Below, one piece after another: positions 23,401-38,400 of a DNA stretch of 64,000 nucleotides. Positions within the stretch are counted from its first letter, which is position 1, and each line of letters begins with the position of its first letter. The notes below the pieces were generated by a model. That model had not been told where the DNA came from. It saw only the letters and a list, made by a program, of their open reading frames with translations, and searched no databases. This stretch comes from Echinococcus granulosus (Eukaryota > Platyhelminthes > Cestoda > Cyclophyllidea > Taeniidae): contig NW_020170390.1 in the NCBI RefSeq assembly GCF_000524195.1, positions 503,192-567,191 on the forward strand, given 5' to 3'. Position numbers and translations under genes: made by a program.

Positions 23401-26400
23401 GAAAGCTGAAGTCTTTGTAAAATAGTTTAGGTTTGTTCTTTTGCGTTTTCCTTTGAAACTATTTTTTAGCCTGTGCATTTCGTTAGCCGCCTTCTCTGCT
23501 TGCAGAGACTGCTAAACGAAAACATGCTGAGCACTACTGTCCCATTGCCGTTAGTTATTTGACGCAATATGGATTAATTTATTTGTGAATGCTTAGCATT
23601 TGATTTAGCATATCTATGGTCTGTTCACATCTGAATCTTAATGTTAGACAGTTTATGGCGGGAACTTTATAATGCACCGGGGAAATTGTCGACTTCAAAT
23701 ATGCTTAGTAGTAGCGTTTCTCACAATTGCACCGTTGACAACCCGATTACTTTTACCCAGTGGTGGATCCGTGAGTGAGCAGTTAGTCTCTGTCTTCATA
23801 GGGTTCAGCCAAAGAAGACTCCCTCATTGATTCATTTTCCCACAGAACTACGGGATAAAGCATACATACGAAAATGCTGACCCAGTGCGTCCAAAATTTT
23901 CAGTCTTGTGAAATTTCTCCGCTTTCCTTTTGTGAGTACTACTCATGATGCAACCATTAATTTAGTCCGGGATAATAATAGTGAGCTGTCGGATTGTCTC
24001 GAAGTCGTGTAATTAACTGCTAGCAGTAGGGAACTAGATCGCCGACTAGGTGTTTCTGCCAATTTGGATTTTGCGTTTTTCCCCTCTTTAAATTAGCTTA
24101 TTTTTTTATTTCATTGCCATTTTTGTATTTTTGCTAAGATTTCAAGAATGGAATTCCTGAGAAAAAGTTCAGCAACACGTGTCCCAGGCACTGCATAATC
24201 AGTAGACGCTTGTTCATACTTTTTGAATTTGCTTATAAGGACAGTTACTGATTTGCTGATTATATTTCTCGCAAGTCTTTTATCTGAATTCCGCCTGGTA
24301 AAAATCAAATAAGCGTTTTGCTGAAGCGCATGATCTGTGCATATTAGTCCCCGACCATGCCACTCAAAAAGGGCTTTATTTGTAAGACGGAGGAGTATGT
24401 GCAGGTTGCTAATGGGATTGCTGTCATTGATAATCCTTGCTTTATTTTTTATTCGAGTGGTTTTGCTAGAGTAGGACGCACGCTTTCATGGCGTTCATCA
24501 TGTACGCCCCTGAAAACTGTCATAGTTGACTGTTCAAGAACCCTAGACATAGTAACAATTATCTATAATGTTTTTGTAAATTTGGACTTTTCATTTGAAC
24601 GGGGCCATTTAACAAGTAAAAATATCTTTTGAATCCACCATTTTCTACTGAATTAATACCGCTCCGGCTTGTAAGGCATGAGGACATTACGTAAATAACA
24701 TTCTCTCTCTTTGCACATTTCCTTTTGTATGAGTCATCTAACTGAACGGTTTTTTATTCTCCAGTATGACTTACTAATTTTCCCAATTCCCACAATAAAC
24801 TTTTAGTAGTTCCTGTCTTATCTATTGCCGTTTTTTAAAGCATTGATGCATTATGGAACTTAGTGTCGGGCGTGCACTATTCACTCAGTCCGTTTCTTCA
24901 TGACAAGTAATCTGTCTTGAGGGCCTGTTTCATGAATGATCTATTCTTACCAACACGGCTTTTAGCGTAAAATTTGCACACTGCCAAACGTAAGGCCATC
25001 TTGACCGTACCCTTCATAAAAAATTTTATGACCTTGTACCTCGCACTTTTCTACTCGAAATACATCTTAGTGTAGTCTTTACCCTTGCCTTGCCTCTTAA
25101 ATTTCGTTTTGCACAAATGATGGTTAACCGGTTCATTCTAATTTCAAATTTAGTCATCATTTATTGATTCTCACTATTTTTTCCCTGACTGGAATCACTT
25201 TGGTTAGAGCTCTACCCAGGAACTCCTATTCTACATTAAAGACAATTTGTAGCATGCTCATTTTGTGAGTTAGTTAGATTAAAATATACTTATTTGGAGT
25301 AAAAACAGAAATAAATGATATTGAGGAAGGTAAGTAGAATGCTTGGACTTATTTTCAATTCCAGTTTCGTGGACTAGTCTGTGAAGTTAAGGTCTGTTCG
25401 CCCACCTGCTCTTTTTTCACTCGGCGACAACGTGTCTCTTAGTCGGCACTGTCTGGCGAACCAACTCACACCAGGCTTGTTTTTAAAGAACTTAAAATGT
25501 CCTTCAATGCGGCGTTTACTTCGCATTTATGACCTACATTGTTAAGTGCTATGGAATTATTTGCATTTTTGAGGTTACGTAATTTTTCCACCCCGGTGAG
25601 CCGGCTTGTTTGCCCATGAAAAAGGGCTGTTTTTGAGTTAGTACCTGGAATTTTTTTGAGATTCTGTCTATTGGCTTCCCAAATCACTAGAATTGGTTCG
25701 TTAAGGATGTTCGTTTTGACAAAATCTTCGGTAATATTTTGTTAACTAACCTGGTCAATTTTTCAATGGCAGATGTAAGTTCACCGCTTTCTTTACAAGT
25801 TTAGCAGTAATTGTTTTTGAGTGATTCAACCAACTCATCACATCACTTTTTATTCCCTAAATTTATTGTCGCATTGCTCTTTACGCTTTCCTTTCATGAA
25901 GGCTTGAGCCAAGATGACAGCTCAGCGGCCAAGAAGGATAGCATAACCTTCTCGGCCAGCAATTTTTCCAACCAATTCTTTACCAACTTCCTTCGTGAGG
26001 ATCAGGTGGGTGTCTTATTTCTTTTATTTTATAAACACTTAATAATGCAAAGTGCTTATTTTCCCAAATAATAAACGCTCTGGGTGAGTTACGCACTGCA
26101 TCAACTCAGCCAACGTCAGGGGAAAATTAATGCTCGCTGATATATGCATTACATTTAAATTTTGATATTTTGTTTATTTTGCGTTTGGTGTTCTTAACCA
26201 CGGTGTTATCTTTTTTCACTTAGCACCTTTTGTATTCACGCCTGTGAAGGGATAAACAGTGGTTTTACGACTAAGCCTCATGCTCATTTCACCGATGAGG
26301 AAGTAAAAAATTGGCTTAAATGCGAAGGCGTTCCCGTGCTCCAACACTTGCTCGATAACATGCATCTCCAAGTGGTTCTCGAAACCCAAGTCCTAATTTG

Positions 26401-29400
26401 ATTACTTTTAATTTGATTAATGGACTTTTTCTGGGTCCCTCTCAAAGTCCACAGCAGCTAAAATAGCTTAACTTAAACCCGTTTTTCTGTTTGCTTTATT
26501 GCCTTTACCGTATCGAAGATTTGTGTGCTACCTGGCCCGTCTGAAACAATGAACGTTTTGAAGCCATAAAATGTTCCGGACTGGAAGAAGTTGAGTTAAA
26601 TTAAATTAAAAGGCCTTCAAGTGGCTCGTAATAAGCGTGGGCTGTTGACTCTTTAACCCCCTGCTAATTCTTTTCCTTTCGGTATGCGGTGTATTCTTTT
26701 TCGTTCCCCACACTCGGTAAGCCTGTCTCCGACTTGGAGTCCGTCTTGTTTTAGGTAAAACGGAAATTATAAGTTGTGAATTTCATTTCACTTTCTGATT
26801 CTGCGTGTCTTGATTACCCTTGCCAGATAGAGGCAGGCTTTTCTTTAGCATTTGCGTGTATGTGATTTCTGCCTATTCCTCTATTTTCGGAGTAGTTTAA
26901 TGTGGGGATGGAAATCGGACTTTCTTAGGCTCTTCTTTAACGGCCCTTTAATTTTGGGCAGTGCCTACTGCAAAGAAGGTTAATGGCCGATATGTGTAGT
27001 TGCGAGATGTCCCTTTAAACTTGGTGCTTTAAAAATGATAAGCTATTCTCTTGTTATTCAAATTTAATTAAATCAAACAAAATATTCATGCCATGACAAT
27101 TCTTGTTGTTTTTTGGTGTAAAGGGAATTTATTTGAGCATTTAGTTCCGGATAAAGGACGACTTTATAAGAAAGCAAACTTTACCCTAAGCTGATGTTTT
27201 CAATCAATTGACAACTCGCAATGTTCACGTTTAATCCTTGCACATATCTAGGATTCTATTCAATCTAGTATCCACCATCTTTTGTTTGAAATATCGCTGT
27301 TACTGTGTTGGAACTTTTTATCACAGTTTTATATTAATCCTGCTGTTAACACAAACCCTGTAATAATAGCGTTTTACAGCCTTTTTCAAAGTAAGTTGAG
27401 CCTACATTTAAATTAAAACCATGGCATAGCATACCGCTTGCCTGCCTGTCTAGTGCATTACGATGTTTCTGTTTCTGTTTGAAGTGTTTTCTTTTTTTGG
27501 TTAAATGGTAAGCACTGCCATGGATATACTCTAGCAATATTCTACAACGCTTATAAATTATCAGCTCAACCGACTTCCCAGCCTGAGCTTGCTCATCACC
27601 CTTGCTCTTTTAACCTTATTTAGCCTATGCATCTGTCTAACGACGAAGTTATTCGTGTCTGCGTGATTATCGTCACCGCCACTTACTGTATGAAGACTGT
27701 TGAGGAATTGGAAAAGCGTCTCAAAGCTGAGGTAAGTGAGCGTTGGTGTGTGTGGGTGTGTGAATTTGAACGATAAATTGATATCTCTAGATGCCACTTT
27801 TATGTCCTTCAAGTAATTCCGATTGAATTTCGTTAATGTTTTGATAGTATGTTGTTTATTCTCCGTATTTGTTGGAGATTCGTGAATCTATAAAACTGCC
27901 GACTAGTTACACCGAATATGTCACACGGATTCTTCCCCTCTGGGTTTTTTTCCTCTCACTTGGTACCTAGATGTATTCATTTTATCCTAATGTAAACACA
28001 CGGTGGACGTATTTGTCAAGAGACCTGTGTTGTTTGGTCGGGGTGTTACTTTAGTTTTTTTTTCCTACTCAATTTTGTACTTAAGTGTATGTGCACTGTT
28101 TCAGTAACTCATGTAAACTCTACTTTTTTCACAAAGAACATAGTGCCGGTGATTGGGGAATCTTCGCAGTTTTACCTATTTTGTAAACCTGTGCCTTTTG
28201 AAGCTGTTATTTTGCCGAAACTGCCAAAATTTTCATATTCACTACCATTGGCTGACTATCATGAATGCTAGTGTGTCCTGTAGAAAAGTGCCATTCTTTT
28301 TGTACTGGTATATGTTCGTCGTCAAATTTGTTTTTTTTTTTTGAATCAGTGGTGGTCAAGCGTACGCACCACCGACATTGGTCAGCAATACTCCATTTCC
28401 TGTTTTCTGTGTCACAGTGACTGACTATGTTGTGAATTTCCTTGACAATATTGCATTATATTTTCAATAGCATCACAATCCTTTTCACTTTGTGGCCTTG
28501 GGTTTCCCTGATGTTCTCCTTTAGATTACGTCTGAATAACTTTGGCTTTTTATAAGGAAGAAATACGCCGTATAAGTTATCATTCTCCCTTTCCTATCTG
28601 TACACTAAATAATAAAAGTGCATCTACCTGGTCCTCCCAGTGACAAATTTTTCAGTGTTTTATGCTCGCGGATGAGCATGTTGCATGTGACAGTTGGGGA
28701 AGATACCTTCTAAACATTTTTTTCTTATATATAAGCCTCTGTATTCTTTGAAAGATTCCTTTACTCAATCTGCCATTTATATCTACTGAGGTCCCTCCTA
28801 CTTTGTGTGGTACGGGAGCGGATAAAATATTCACGAGCAGTGTTTTTGCATACCGGTTTAAAGTAATTGCCGCAGGAGCTTTAATCTCCTATGAAGCCCG
28901 ATATTTCCTTTCTAACAACAGGCTTCGTATAAATAGCGTTTTCAACATACCCCCTCAGGACACCGCTCTAAAACGCATCGTCGACCACGTGTAACGAGTC
29001 CCCCGCGAGACTGCAAACTTTATTTTTTTAATGTCCAGGGTAAATTTTTGATGTTCTTAACTGTACCCGATGAATGATTTTTTTTCTCCTATCCTATACA
29101 ACCTTCCGTAGTTTAATTTATCTCAGATGATGGTTGATAACTCCTAACTTCTCAATTCTCATTTCTGCGCAAAAAACCCGGGATTTTTCGCTATTACCAT
29201 CTGATTGTTGCAGGTGTGACTGTCTTCATATGCCACTTTTCGCTCCACTGTTCTTTTTACAGTAAGCGGGCCTGCTAAAGCCTCATTTTTCAAGAATAAT
29301 TGGGCGTTGATTTTCGTTGATTTTCCTCAAATCACACAAACACTGCTCCTGAAAATGATCGTTTTGTCCACCTTTCATATGTTTACGACCAGTGGTTCGG

Positions 29401-32400
29401 ACTCTAGTTGATTGTATCACGAAATCCATGTCTTAAGTTTAACTAGGCTGGTATTCACCTGCCTTCAGTTCTCATTAATAATGACACATTTTGTCTCTGG
29501 GCCAGTTTTCAGCATTTATCACCTCTTGTGAACTCGAACCAGTTAAGCTTTATGCAGAATTAAATAAAATTCAGTTGCTAATTCATTGGTTTATTTGAAG
29601 CTAACTTATGCACCCAATCATTAGTTATCCCTTCGCCGAGTTTCCACCAGGCCTCAATCATAAATTTTTACTACTTTTCATCCAGAGAGGGTCTAACCTC
29701 TAGTTTGATTTTTGACGTCCCGTTTATTTTCAAAACGAATTGCAAACACAGTAAGAAGCTAATATCGCATCGCATTTGATGCAAAACATTATTTAATCGA
29801 CACTAAATCAGTTGCATTATTATCAATCAACAATTAACGTCTTTTCTGTCTCTTGTGTGCTATCTTTTCTGCCTTCATTTCTGTTAATAAATGGCAAAAG
29901 CTTTCCAATATATCGCTTTATTAATGGGAAGTTAGTCGGTATCTCTTCAGGAAATCGCTTTCCTGGAAGAAATGAATTATTTGGGAACTATAGCCGTGAA
30001 CACAGGAAATCATCACACAATTTACGGGAGGACATTCTACCTAAAATATCACTCGGCTGAAAGGTCCTGTTTAATTTTTAATTACTTCACTCTGGCAATG
30101 CCATCTTGTTGACTGTCATCCTTCAAGACAATCCTTCTGCATGCGTGCTGTTACGTGTCGGCACTCCATTGGATACGTTTTTGTCCTCATAGTCTCTTTG
30201 GCTCTTACTAATTAGTCAACTTTCTAATTACTCTTGAGCCAGACTCCTCAATTATGTATGTTCTGATTCAATACATCTAGGAACTTTCTTCGTGTCCTCT
30301 AAATGTTTATACTGCAGCTACTACTGCTACAGGCGTCCAAATTCATGTCTTTAATCAATGGGGGTTGAGCTAGCCACTCTCGGGTCCCTACTCTTCCTGT
30401 CAATCTGTACTCATTTTTAAAGCAGGTAAAAAGATTCCTTGCATAGGGATATGTCTGCTACCTAATAGCAGTGGTCACGAACTCGGAAGTGCCTACTTTA
30501 GCTTCTGCTTTCTAGTTTACCCTTGCATTCAATTCAGTGTCATTGCCTCAAGGTTAATTGTGCTCGTGATTTCCAACTTCCCTGTGGTTTTTAGCTTAAA
30601 TTTTTATGCCCTATTTTATCAATAATGCGTTTGGAATGTCTTTAGTTGCAGTCCACTTTTGCAATACCCCATGTTACCTGTTTTACTCAGTTGGGATTTT
30701 GTTTTAGTTTCGGTTGATCTACCACAAACTTTTCTTGTCTAGATATGCGGACATGTTTACACATTTTATGCGTTCTAACAATTGCGTCCCCATAATCGAA
30801 AAACATCTTACTGGAAGTAGAAGTTTTTTTGTTTGGTGCAGTGTATGGATTTGCAGAAAGAATCGGTTGTTATCTTAAAATTTGGACCTACCTCACAAAT
30901 AAGACTGCCCTTCACCGATGATACAAGCTCGTGGCTTGTGCTCATACAATACACACATAATGGTGCTTTTGCTGACGTTTTCATAGCTCATAATCCTCTT
31001 TACAAATATTTTTAGTTGGTATTTTTAGTTTAATTTTGAAATTTTCCAAGCGAAGAGGCTATGAATGTCAAGTCTGCAGACCGATGGTGTACCCTTTAGC
31101 ATTAGTGTATGTGGTAGCTGGGAAATTAGTATCATAATCAGAGCCCATTCTGTATTCGTACGTGTCAGGCGCTGATGTCTGTAGTGGCTTGAGTCAGGAA
31201 GCGCTTTTTTTGCTGTACTACTGAAATGCCCGAGTTACCCCCAAAGATGTCCACAAGTGGTACATGGGAAGGCAAAAAACGTTGCATAAGTGACCCAAGC
31301 ACAGTCCATGCCACTGTTGTGGAAGCCGAATCAGGACAGGATGAAATGCTTGCGCATCTCTTTATATGATTGGAAAAATTGCTATTACGTTATAACATAT
31401 AACCGTTTCTTTATTTTTATGTGTTTTGTATAGTAATGTTCATGGAACTCAAAATCCGCTCTCAAGGAAAGCCCTTCTTCTTACCTACTGACTAACAATG
31501 GCCTTAAATAAAAACGAATTCGGTTCAGTTTATACTGGGGTGTCGCCTGAGTTACCGCTAAAGGCGTCTAGAGGTAGCATAAAGAAGAGTTGAGAAACTA
31601 GTCTCGTATCGTCGCCGTGGGGGCCGAATCAAGGTGGACCTAAAAGGCCGTCATGACCATGGATGTGTAATTGTAATATCATTCAATCTGCGTATGTACG
31701 CTCTGTAGGTGCGTCCTGCCTCGCTAGCAGGGGAGGTAAGTTTCGGTCCGGAGGTGAGCAGTCTGACAGACTGCCGATCGGCATGCGTGCACCGCCTTGT
31801 GGCGGACCTCGAGGCTTCCGTGGTGCCGCAGCTCACGGCTATGACGCGCATGCCCTGGGCCAGCCTTTCTGCTGTTGGTGACCAGTCGCCATACGTCACT
31901 GCCATCATTGCTCACCTCAAGTCTCAGGTACCGCTCATGAGGGATACCCTCTTCTCCGTTAGGTAACTACTTTCCCTCTTTAAAAATATTTTTGGGCTCA
32001 AATTATTTGTACTTCTCTACTGCAGTGTATTTTTACCGATCTTATATGCGTGATTCCGAGTCCCTGGTAAGTTTTTTATCTGCATAATTCATTTCAGCCT
32101 GATGGCTATATAGCAGAAAGTCTAACACCCTAGATAGAGAAATGTGACGTTATAATATGTGAATGCAAAGTGTGTGAAAGCAGAGTTGTTAAAAAATCTT
32201 GACATAAATGTGTCGTCTGCGGTAAAGATGCATCAAGGTTGAGTCAATGGCTATGTTCATTTTCGATGGCTTCATTCGCATTTCTTTTTACAAAATAACA
32301 CATCCAGAAGGAATTCATAGCTAACTGCCTTGTGATAATGGAATATATCCAGCTTTTCACCGGCACTTGGTTGTGTTCGCTCCACCTATCAATTGATATT

Positions 32401-35400
32401 TGGCCAGTTATTGAAAATGTGTGGGTGATAAAACTGCAAATGGTAGGTGTATTCACGCGCAGCAGATTTTAGTATTTTGGTAACAATGAAGTAGCTCATG
32501 GCAATGGCAATAGCCTAAGTTTTGCTTTAGAATCGTTTGTTAAATGTTTGTGGTAAATGTTTAAGTTTATTTCACTGATACTGTACCAGCGTTTGTCCCC
32601 GTAGACTGCTGCTACCGATCTCGGTTTCCCAAATTTTATTCTTTCTTTCGGTCTGGCTTCTTTCCCTAGGAACAAAATATAAGGTGCGTTCTTTGCTAAT
32701 TAAAAGTAGACCTTTAGTTAAAGAACATACGAATCAAGCGTTTAGTTACAAGCTTAAAATAACAACCAGTTAGAGACTGAGGTTCCTGATGTCTTTTGGT
32801 CGCGTTAAATGCTTTTGTGCTGCTCATCTATGATATTTCTATGGGATCTCTAACATTTCACGCGATAGGTTATTTCTGGTTAGGTGCCATTACTAATGGC
32901 CCTTTTTAATTGTCCTATTTTTGTTTAATTCACATTTCTCTTAATAAAAAGGCTTAGTAAAGCCAGATATTTATAGATTGCTGTTAGACTTTGATTAACT
33001 AGTACACTCATTCAAAGGGAAGGGAAGCAGCACTGCTTTCTTTCGATTGCCATTCCATTTACCTTTTATTAGATTATTGTCACTTGGATTATGAGGTAGC
33101 AAGTTAACCATACCTTCTTATTGGTAAAATCGTGCGAATTAAAGTGATATGTTATCTCATTGTCTTGTTTGGTGAAAATTATGACCGAAGGTGCGTCAAT
33201 AGTGTGCCACTCGTGAGTGCTTTTTGGCGGCTGTAGGGCCCACTTCACGCAGATCTGCATAAAGTTTGCTGACGCGATAATCAATCGCTTTGTGGCCTCC
33301 CTCTACCGGTGCAAGCCACTCAATACATTTGGCGCTGAGCAGCTTCTTCTAGACACCCAATGCCTCAAATCTGCTCTCCTCCAGTTGCCTCTGTTCGGAA
33401 CTAAGGTATGCCTACTTGTACTACCTTGCTTCTTGAAAACTCATGCTCTGAACAATAAATGTCAATATAATGCGCCATCTAGTAGGAAGATGTAAATACA
33501 CTTTGAGATTGACTTCTTAAAGGCGTAGCTGGAAACTTCTCCATTGTGTAAGATCTTTTTTCAACTATTTAAATCGAGTTTGAAGCAGATCTTAACAGAC
33601 TTCTGTTTTAACGCCTTAATAAAAACATTAACCAAATGGTCTGTGCGTACTGTCCCAGTTCGTTCTTATCTCCACGTCTCCACCTATTTCGTTACTTCCT
33701 ATTGAGTCGTTTCCACCATATACCCGTAGCGTATATGCGTGTCAATTTAGATTGATTCATTTAACCAACTTTTCCCTCTCAGTGACTGAAAGTGTCGAAT
33801 TACGGTGGTGTGTTCAGTTGAAAAACCGTGGTAACTTTTTAATCCATTCAAGCAGCGTCAATGTTTGCACTATTTCGTCTCAGTGTAATTTTATGTTGAA
33901 CTTAGCGATTGCCCTATTCATTTTTGGTTATCGGTATATGTGTTTGTGTGTCTGTGCGTAAAGGGGACGCGAATCCATTCAAGAAGGGGCATTAGTTGAA
34001 ATCGGATAGCAGGCAGCGTAACTTTTGTGCTCCAGCTTTTGGTGCGTGCTTGTGAAAGTGCCTCCATTCAATTGTGGACAGCAATGGATCGCTTTTAGTC
34101 AGGCGACTTGACTCAATAAAGGTGGTTGCGAAGTTTCATTTGGCAAAAGCGCAGTGTGGCATGAAAGAAAGTGTAGTGTGAGCATGAAACGAGCTGGCAA
34201 TTTTAGAGTGGCCTCGAAGATACGTCCTGGTGAGAGCCGGAGTTTGTTAATTTGACCTCTTCTTGTCCGGTTCGACTATTTGGCTCAGACTTACTTGGTC
34301 CATCATCACACAGTCGCCACCGTTGCCCTACCCCATCTGTCATGTGTGTGCATCTCCAAAGTGCAGCGTGGAAGGAGAGGTGGGGAAACCGTTTTTGTGA
34401 CCTGGACATTTTTCGCCTTGTAATCCATACGTTTTTTTGCCCGTTGTGCAAAATAAGAGTCAATTGAATATGCTTTTGCACTTGTTTAGGTTTTAGTCTA
34501 TTCGCTTACAGAACTGAGGTAGATATCAGCAAAAATACATGTATTTAAACACATTGAGGAAGAAATGGGTTCTGCGCATTTACCTCGGTGATAGACGACA
34601 TTGCTGTTGCTCAACAGGATTAAAAGCTTGGGCAAAATGGCTTGATTTAGTTCTATGTTCATCCCTCAATTGGGATTTCCACTTAGGTTCTTTTGCCTTT
34701 ATGGTGATTAATAATTACTTCGTAAAATGCAGAAGCTGGTTATCTTTTGCGTACAGAGTAAATTTCGCTTGTATCGTATTTAGGTGCGATGATTACGGTT
34801 GTAACTTAGCGCTCTAGATTGCTAGACTAAGTAACAGTGAATGTTTACGCTACTAAAAATCATTAAAGCGGTTCGACAAATTATTCTTCTAAAAAAAGCT
34901 TAAAATGGCTTGTTTGGATGAGATGTTACCGTTCTCTTTCTTGAATAAGCAATTAATCTACCACTTTTTAAGCAAGATATGATTTGAACTTTTTGTGAAC
35001 AAATGGCTTCGCATTTGGTTCATTCATATTTTGTATGCTTACTGTGTGAACCTTATGTATTGTAGAATTTTTGGAAAAATGTTCATACCGAACTGTTTTT
35101 TCATCGAACACAGAGTTATGCACCTGTTTTTTAATTCCTGGAATTCCACGGGAATTGGGATTTACATAAGACCTCATCTCTTGCGAACTTTTAGTTTAGA
35201 TGTCATGGTGATGTAATTGATGCCTGAATTTGCCGGAATCGTTGTTATCACTCCAATTCGCTTGAAAGGGGTAGTTCTCTGCTCAACTCACATGCCTTCA
35301 GATTGTTTTTTTATCCGTTTTTACTTTTGCGTCCTCGGTCGAAAATATTATCAACTTGAAAGTGGCGTTGATGTCGATGTCGATAATCACATTTTCAGTA

Positions 35401-38400
35401 AAATATTTTTGTCTAGTAGCTCTTGGTTCAGGAGGCGTCTTCTAATAACCGTATGAAGGCTGGCCGATGTTTTAATGCTGATGCATTCAACAGTCTAGTG
35501 TTCTCATATGCGCTCGATTTTCCTTTCGTACACCAGGCGAAAACATTGCTTGCTAACATAATTTCAGGTTAGAAAGCCGATTTGGGCTTAATTAATCTTT
35601 GTACAGAATCTTTTAGTCCTTGAACCTTTTGGAACTTTTGACTTACAATTCTATTACTAGGTTGATTTGATATTTTTGCGACTTCTTGTTTTTTATTTAA
35701 TTATTGTTTGTGTTTTGATTAACCACTTTATTCTTATATTAACTATATTGTTACTCATTAATAATATCTGATACATTATGGAAACTGTTTTTTGATTTAC
35801 CCATTAATCGCCTACGGATACATTACGCTGCGTGATTTTGGTTTTGGTGCTGATGGGTGGTGTGATGCCTTTAATAGAGGGATTGGTTTTCATTGCGTAA
35901 CTTCTGAACAGTATTCTATCCATCACTACTTCGTCGACGCATTCCAGTGGTTATCTCATATACAAAATTTTTTAGAAAAAAACTGCGGAAGCCGCATTTA
36001 GTGTGGGCTACTTTTTACAGGTAGTCTCGCCCGAAAACCCAATCCGTTACAGGCATTTAACAGTTTAGAAGATAACGGCTTTGAAATGCGCTGGTGCTCG
36101 ACCCAATAAGTGTACTTTAAAGGCTGCATCTTTTGCTCACATGTGGAATGAATTGTTGTTTTTATCTATTCCTGCTTGCTGATTGCGTCCCCTTTCGACT
36201 CAATGTTACTACGAAAAGGTGAATCGTTTCTGACCAGTAGAACTTCTCAAATTATTTGATGCCAATGAGTTAACAGGACCCAACTTATTTGCTCTATTTC
36301 TTGGTCTTTTTTATTCATTACTTCCAAGGGGGTACATTGCTCAACTTATTCAAAGATCCATTTTAACTTCCTCTTCCCCGCCCTATATTTTCTAAAATCC
36401 TAGATTCTTTAAGTACTTTTTGGAATCTTATTAAAACTACAAATATATAAGCATTTTTCGCTATTATTGTTATCGTTTTGATGAAAGGTAAGGAAACACT
36501 TCAGTTCGCTAGGTTGGGAATTTTTTAGTATGTGGATGAATTTATTAAAACGGTATTTCACTTTAACGCTGCCCGAAACCTGAATTAACCGCTCTTAAGC
36601 TTGCAACGGAGCGATTAAAATCCTGTTTGCTCCCCTTTTCCACTAAAACTTAGATCGCTGCGCATTCGCTATTTATCTAGTTACTTCTAGCGTTTCAACT
36701 GAAACGAATTGTTTTAGTAGTTTGTGTAAAGGAAGTGTTACCTGATTCCTTTCGCTCTCTTGCCGTATTCACGTCCTTAAGAACGGAGGGCTCATTCTTA
36801 TGGGTTTTGTTGCGAAATGCATTGTTGGTTTACCAAAGCAACAATGCCTTTACTGCCATAACTTATCAAAGATCACAGGCTTTTATGCCCGCGTAAATAA
36901 CAAGTATTGTAAGGGAAATTTGAAGGATTACCGTGCGTGCTTTGTTGCAACGTTACGTCGATTATTAAAGTATATTTACCCATGGTGGGAATTAGTGTAA
37001 CCCCATTCTTTCTCCCTTAGCTAAATCGTTACACAATGTATGTGTGAATAAATGAATACATGCCTGGAGGGTGAACGCATTTATCTGTTCTCACATAATT
37101 CTCTTGCCACTTTTCATTGTGTTTATAACGAGTTCCATCTATATAAAGAGGCACAGCCTATTTTTATCTCATGACATTCGGTTGTGTAATTTAATAGGCG
37201 AATTTATTGGAATGGTGCTACTTCACCTCGATTCTGAAATTTTCCGCTAGTTGGTCTTTTTGCAATGTTGACCATTCCTCACTTTTCCTCACTTAGCAGG
37301 GATTGTTCTATGCATGACATGTTTAGCTTTCTAAAGTGGTTGACCAGGTAATGGCGCTTTTTGAGAACCATGACAACAGTTCATCGTGCCTTAACTTTTC
37401 ATTATCATTATGTTAAAATAATGCCTCTGTTAAATTCCGGTGACTCAATCTTATGCCAAATATTTCGGTGTGGATTTTTCATTGGAGCTAAGAATTTCTG
37501 CTGTAAAATGTGTTGCAAGCTAAAATTTCACCCTTTTATCCTTATTCTCCGCCATCATTCCACGCTATGCATAATTAGCTTCAAATTTTGATGTTTATGC
37601 GAACGAACGATAATTTGACCTCTAGTTGAGTTCCTTGCTGAAATAAGTGTCACTTTCACTCTTGTCATGTGTTATGTGATTTATTGAAGCTGGTCTTAAC
37701 CGCCTGTATTCGTCTGCGCAAATTGTGATCGACTATTCTCGAACGCTTACGAACAGTGTTCCCCTGCCGACATTTCCGGCACCTTCCCTAGACCGATTTA
37801 AACCTCAAGCGCAATTACTGGGAATAGTCCCTATTCTTTTCAGGTATTGAAAATCCAGAAATATCTGGACAATTCGCAATATTTCAGATGTGGACCGACG
37901 TAATGCCGCAAAAAAATTAAGTCTCAAAGTTCCAAAATTATCAATTTAAAAAAAAAAAACTGTTTAAAAATCATTGTTTAATGAAGGGTGCTCCAAAATT
38001 GCATCGGACTATTATTTGCTATCTTTGATGAATGCATTACAGTAGATGACTGCTTTTTATTGGTGTACTGGTGTTATTTATAGGGAAACTGCCATTTTTT
38101 GGCAATAGAAACTATTGTTCAAACTTTACCAGATTCAATTTTATAGTATTTCCGTCATAGCTACTTGACACTAATTATCTGTGTACTCTTCAGACTAGAC
38201 GATTATTGTTTTGGCTGCGTTAAAAGTCTATCATATCCCTTTTCATTAGTGCTCGACAGTCATTCTGCTTACTGACGAACCACATTTCTCAGTCGTGCGC
38301 TTCCGCGCTCCCAATATAAATTTACCAAGATTTATATTTTAGAAGTTTGTGAAGCGACTTACTCTCAATGTAAGGTTGGCAGTTTTTGATGCTTAGCCAT

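Larger units (their letters stand above)
27732..31708 (+). other. Intron 11 of VPS53 (4.0 kb)
   Basis: The junction KRLKAE|VRPASLAGE keeps phase 0 and aligns without a gap to the family. The 3' end of the intron carries the direct-repeat pair at 31.2-31.6 kb. No nested gene is visible. Confidence 0.6.
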
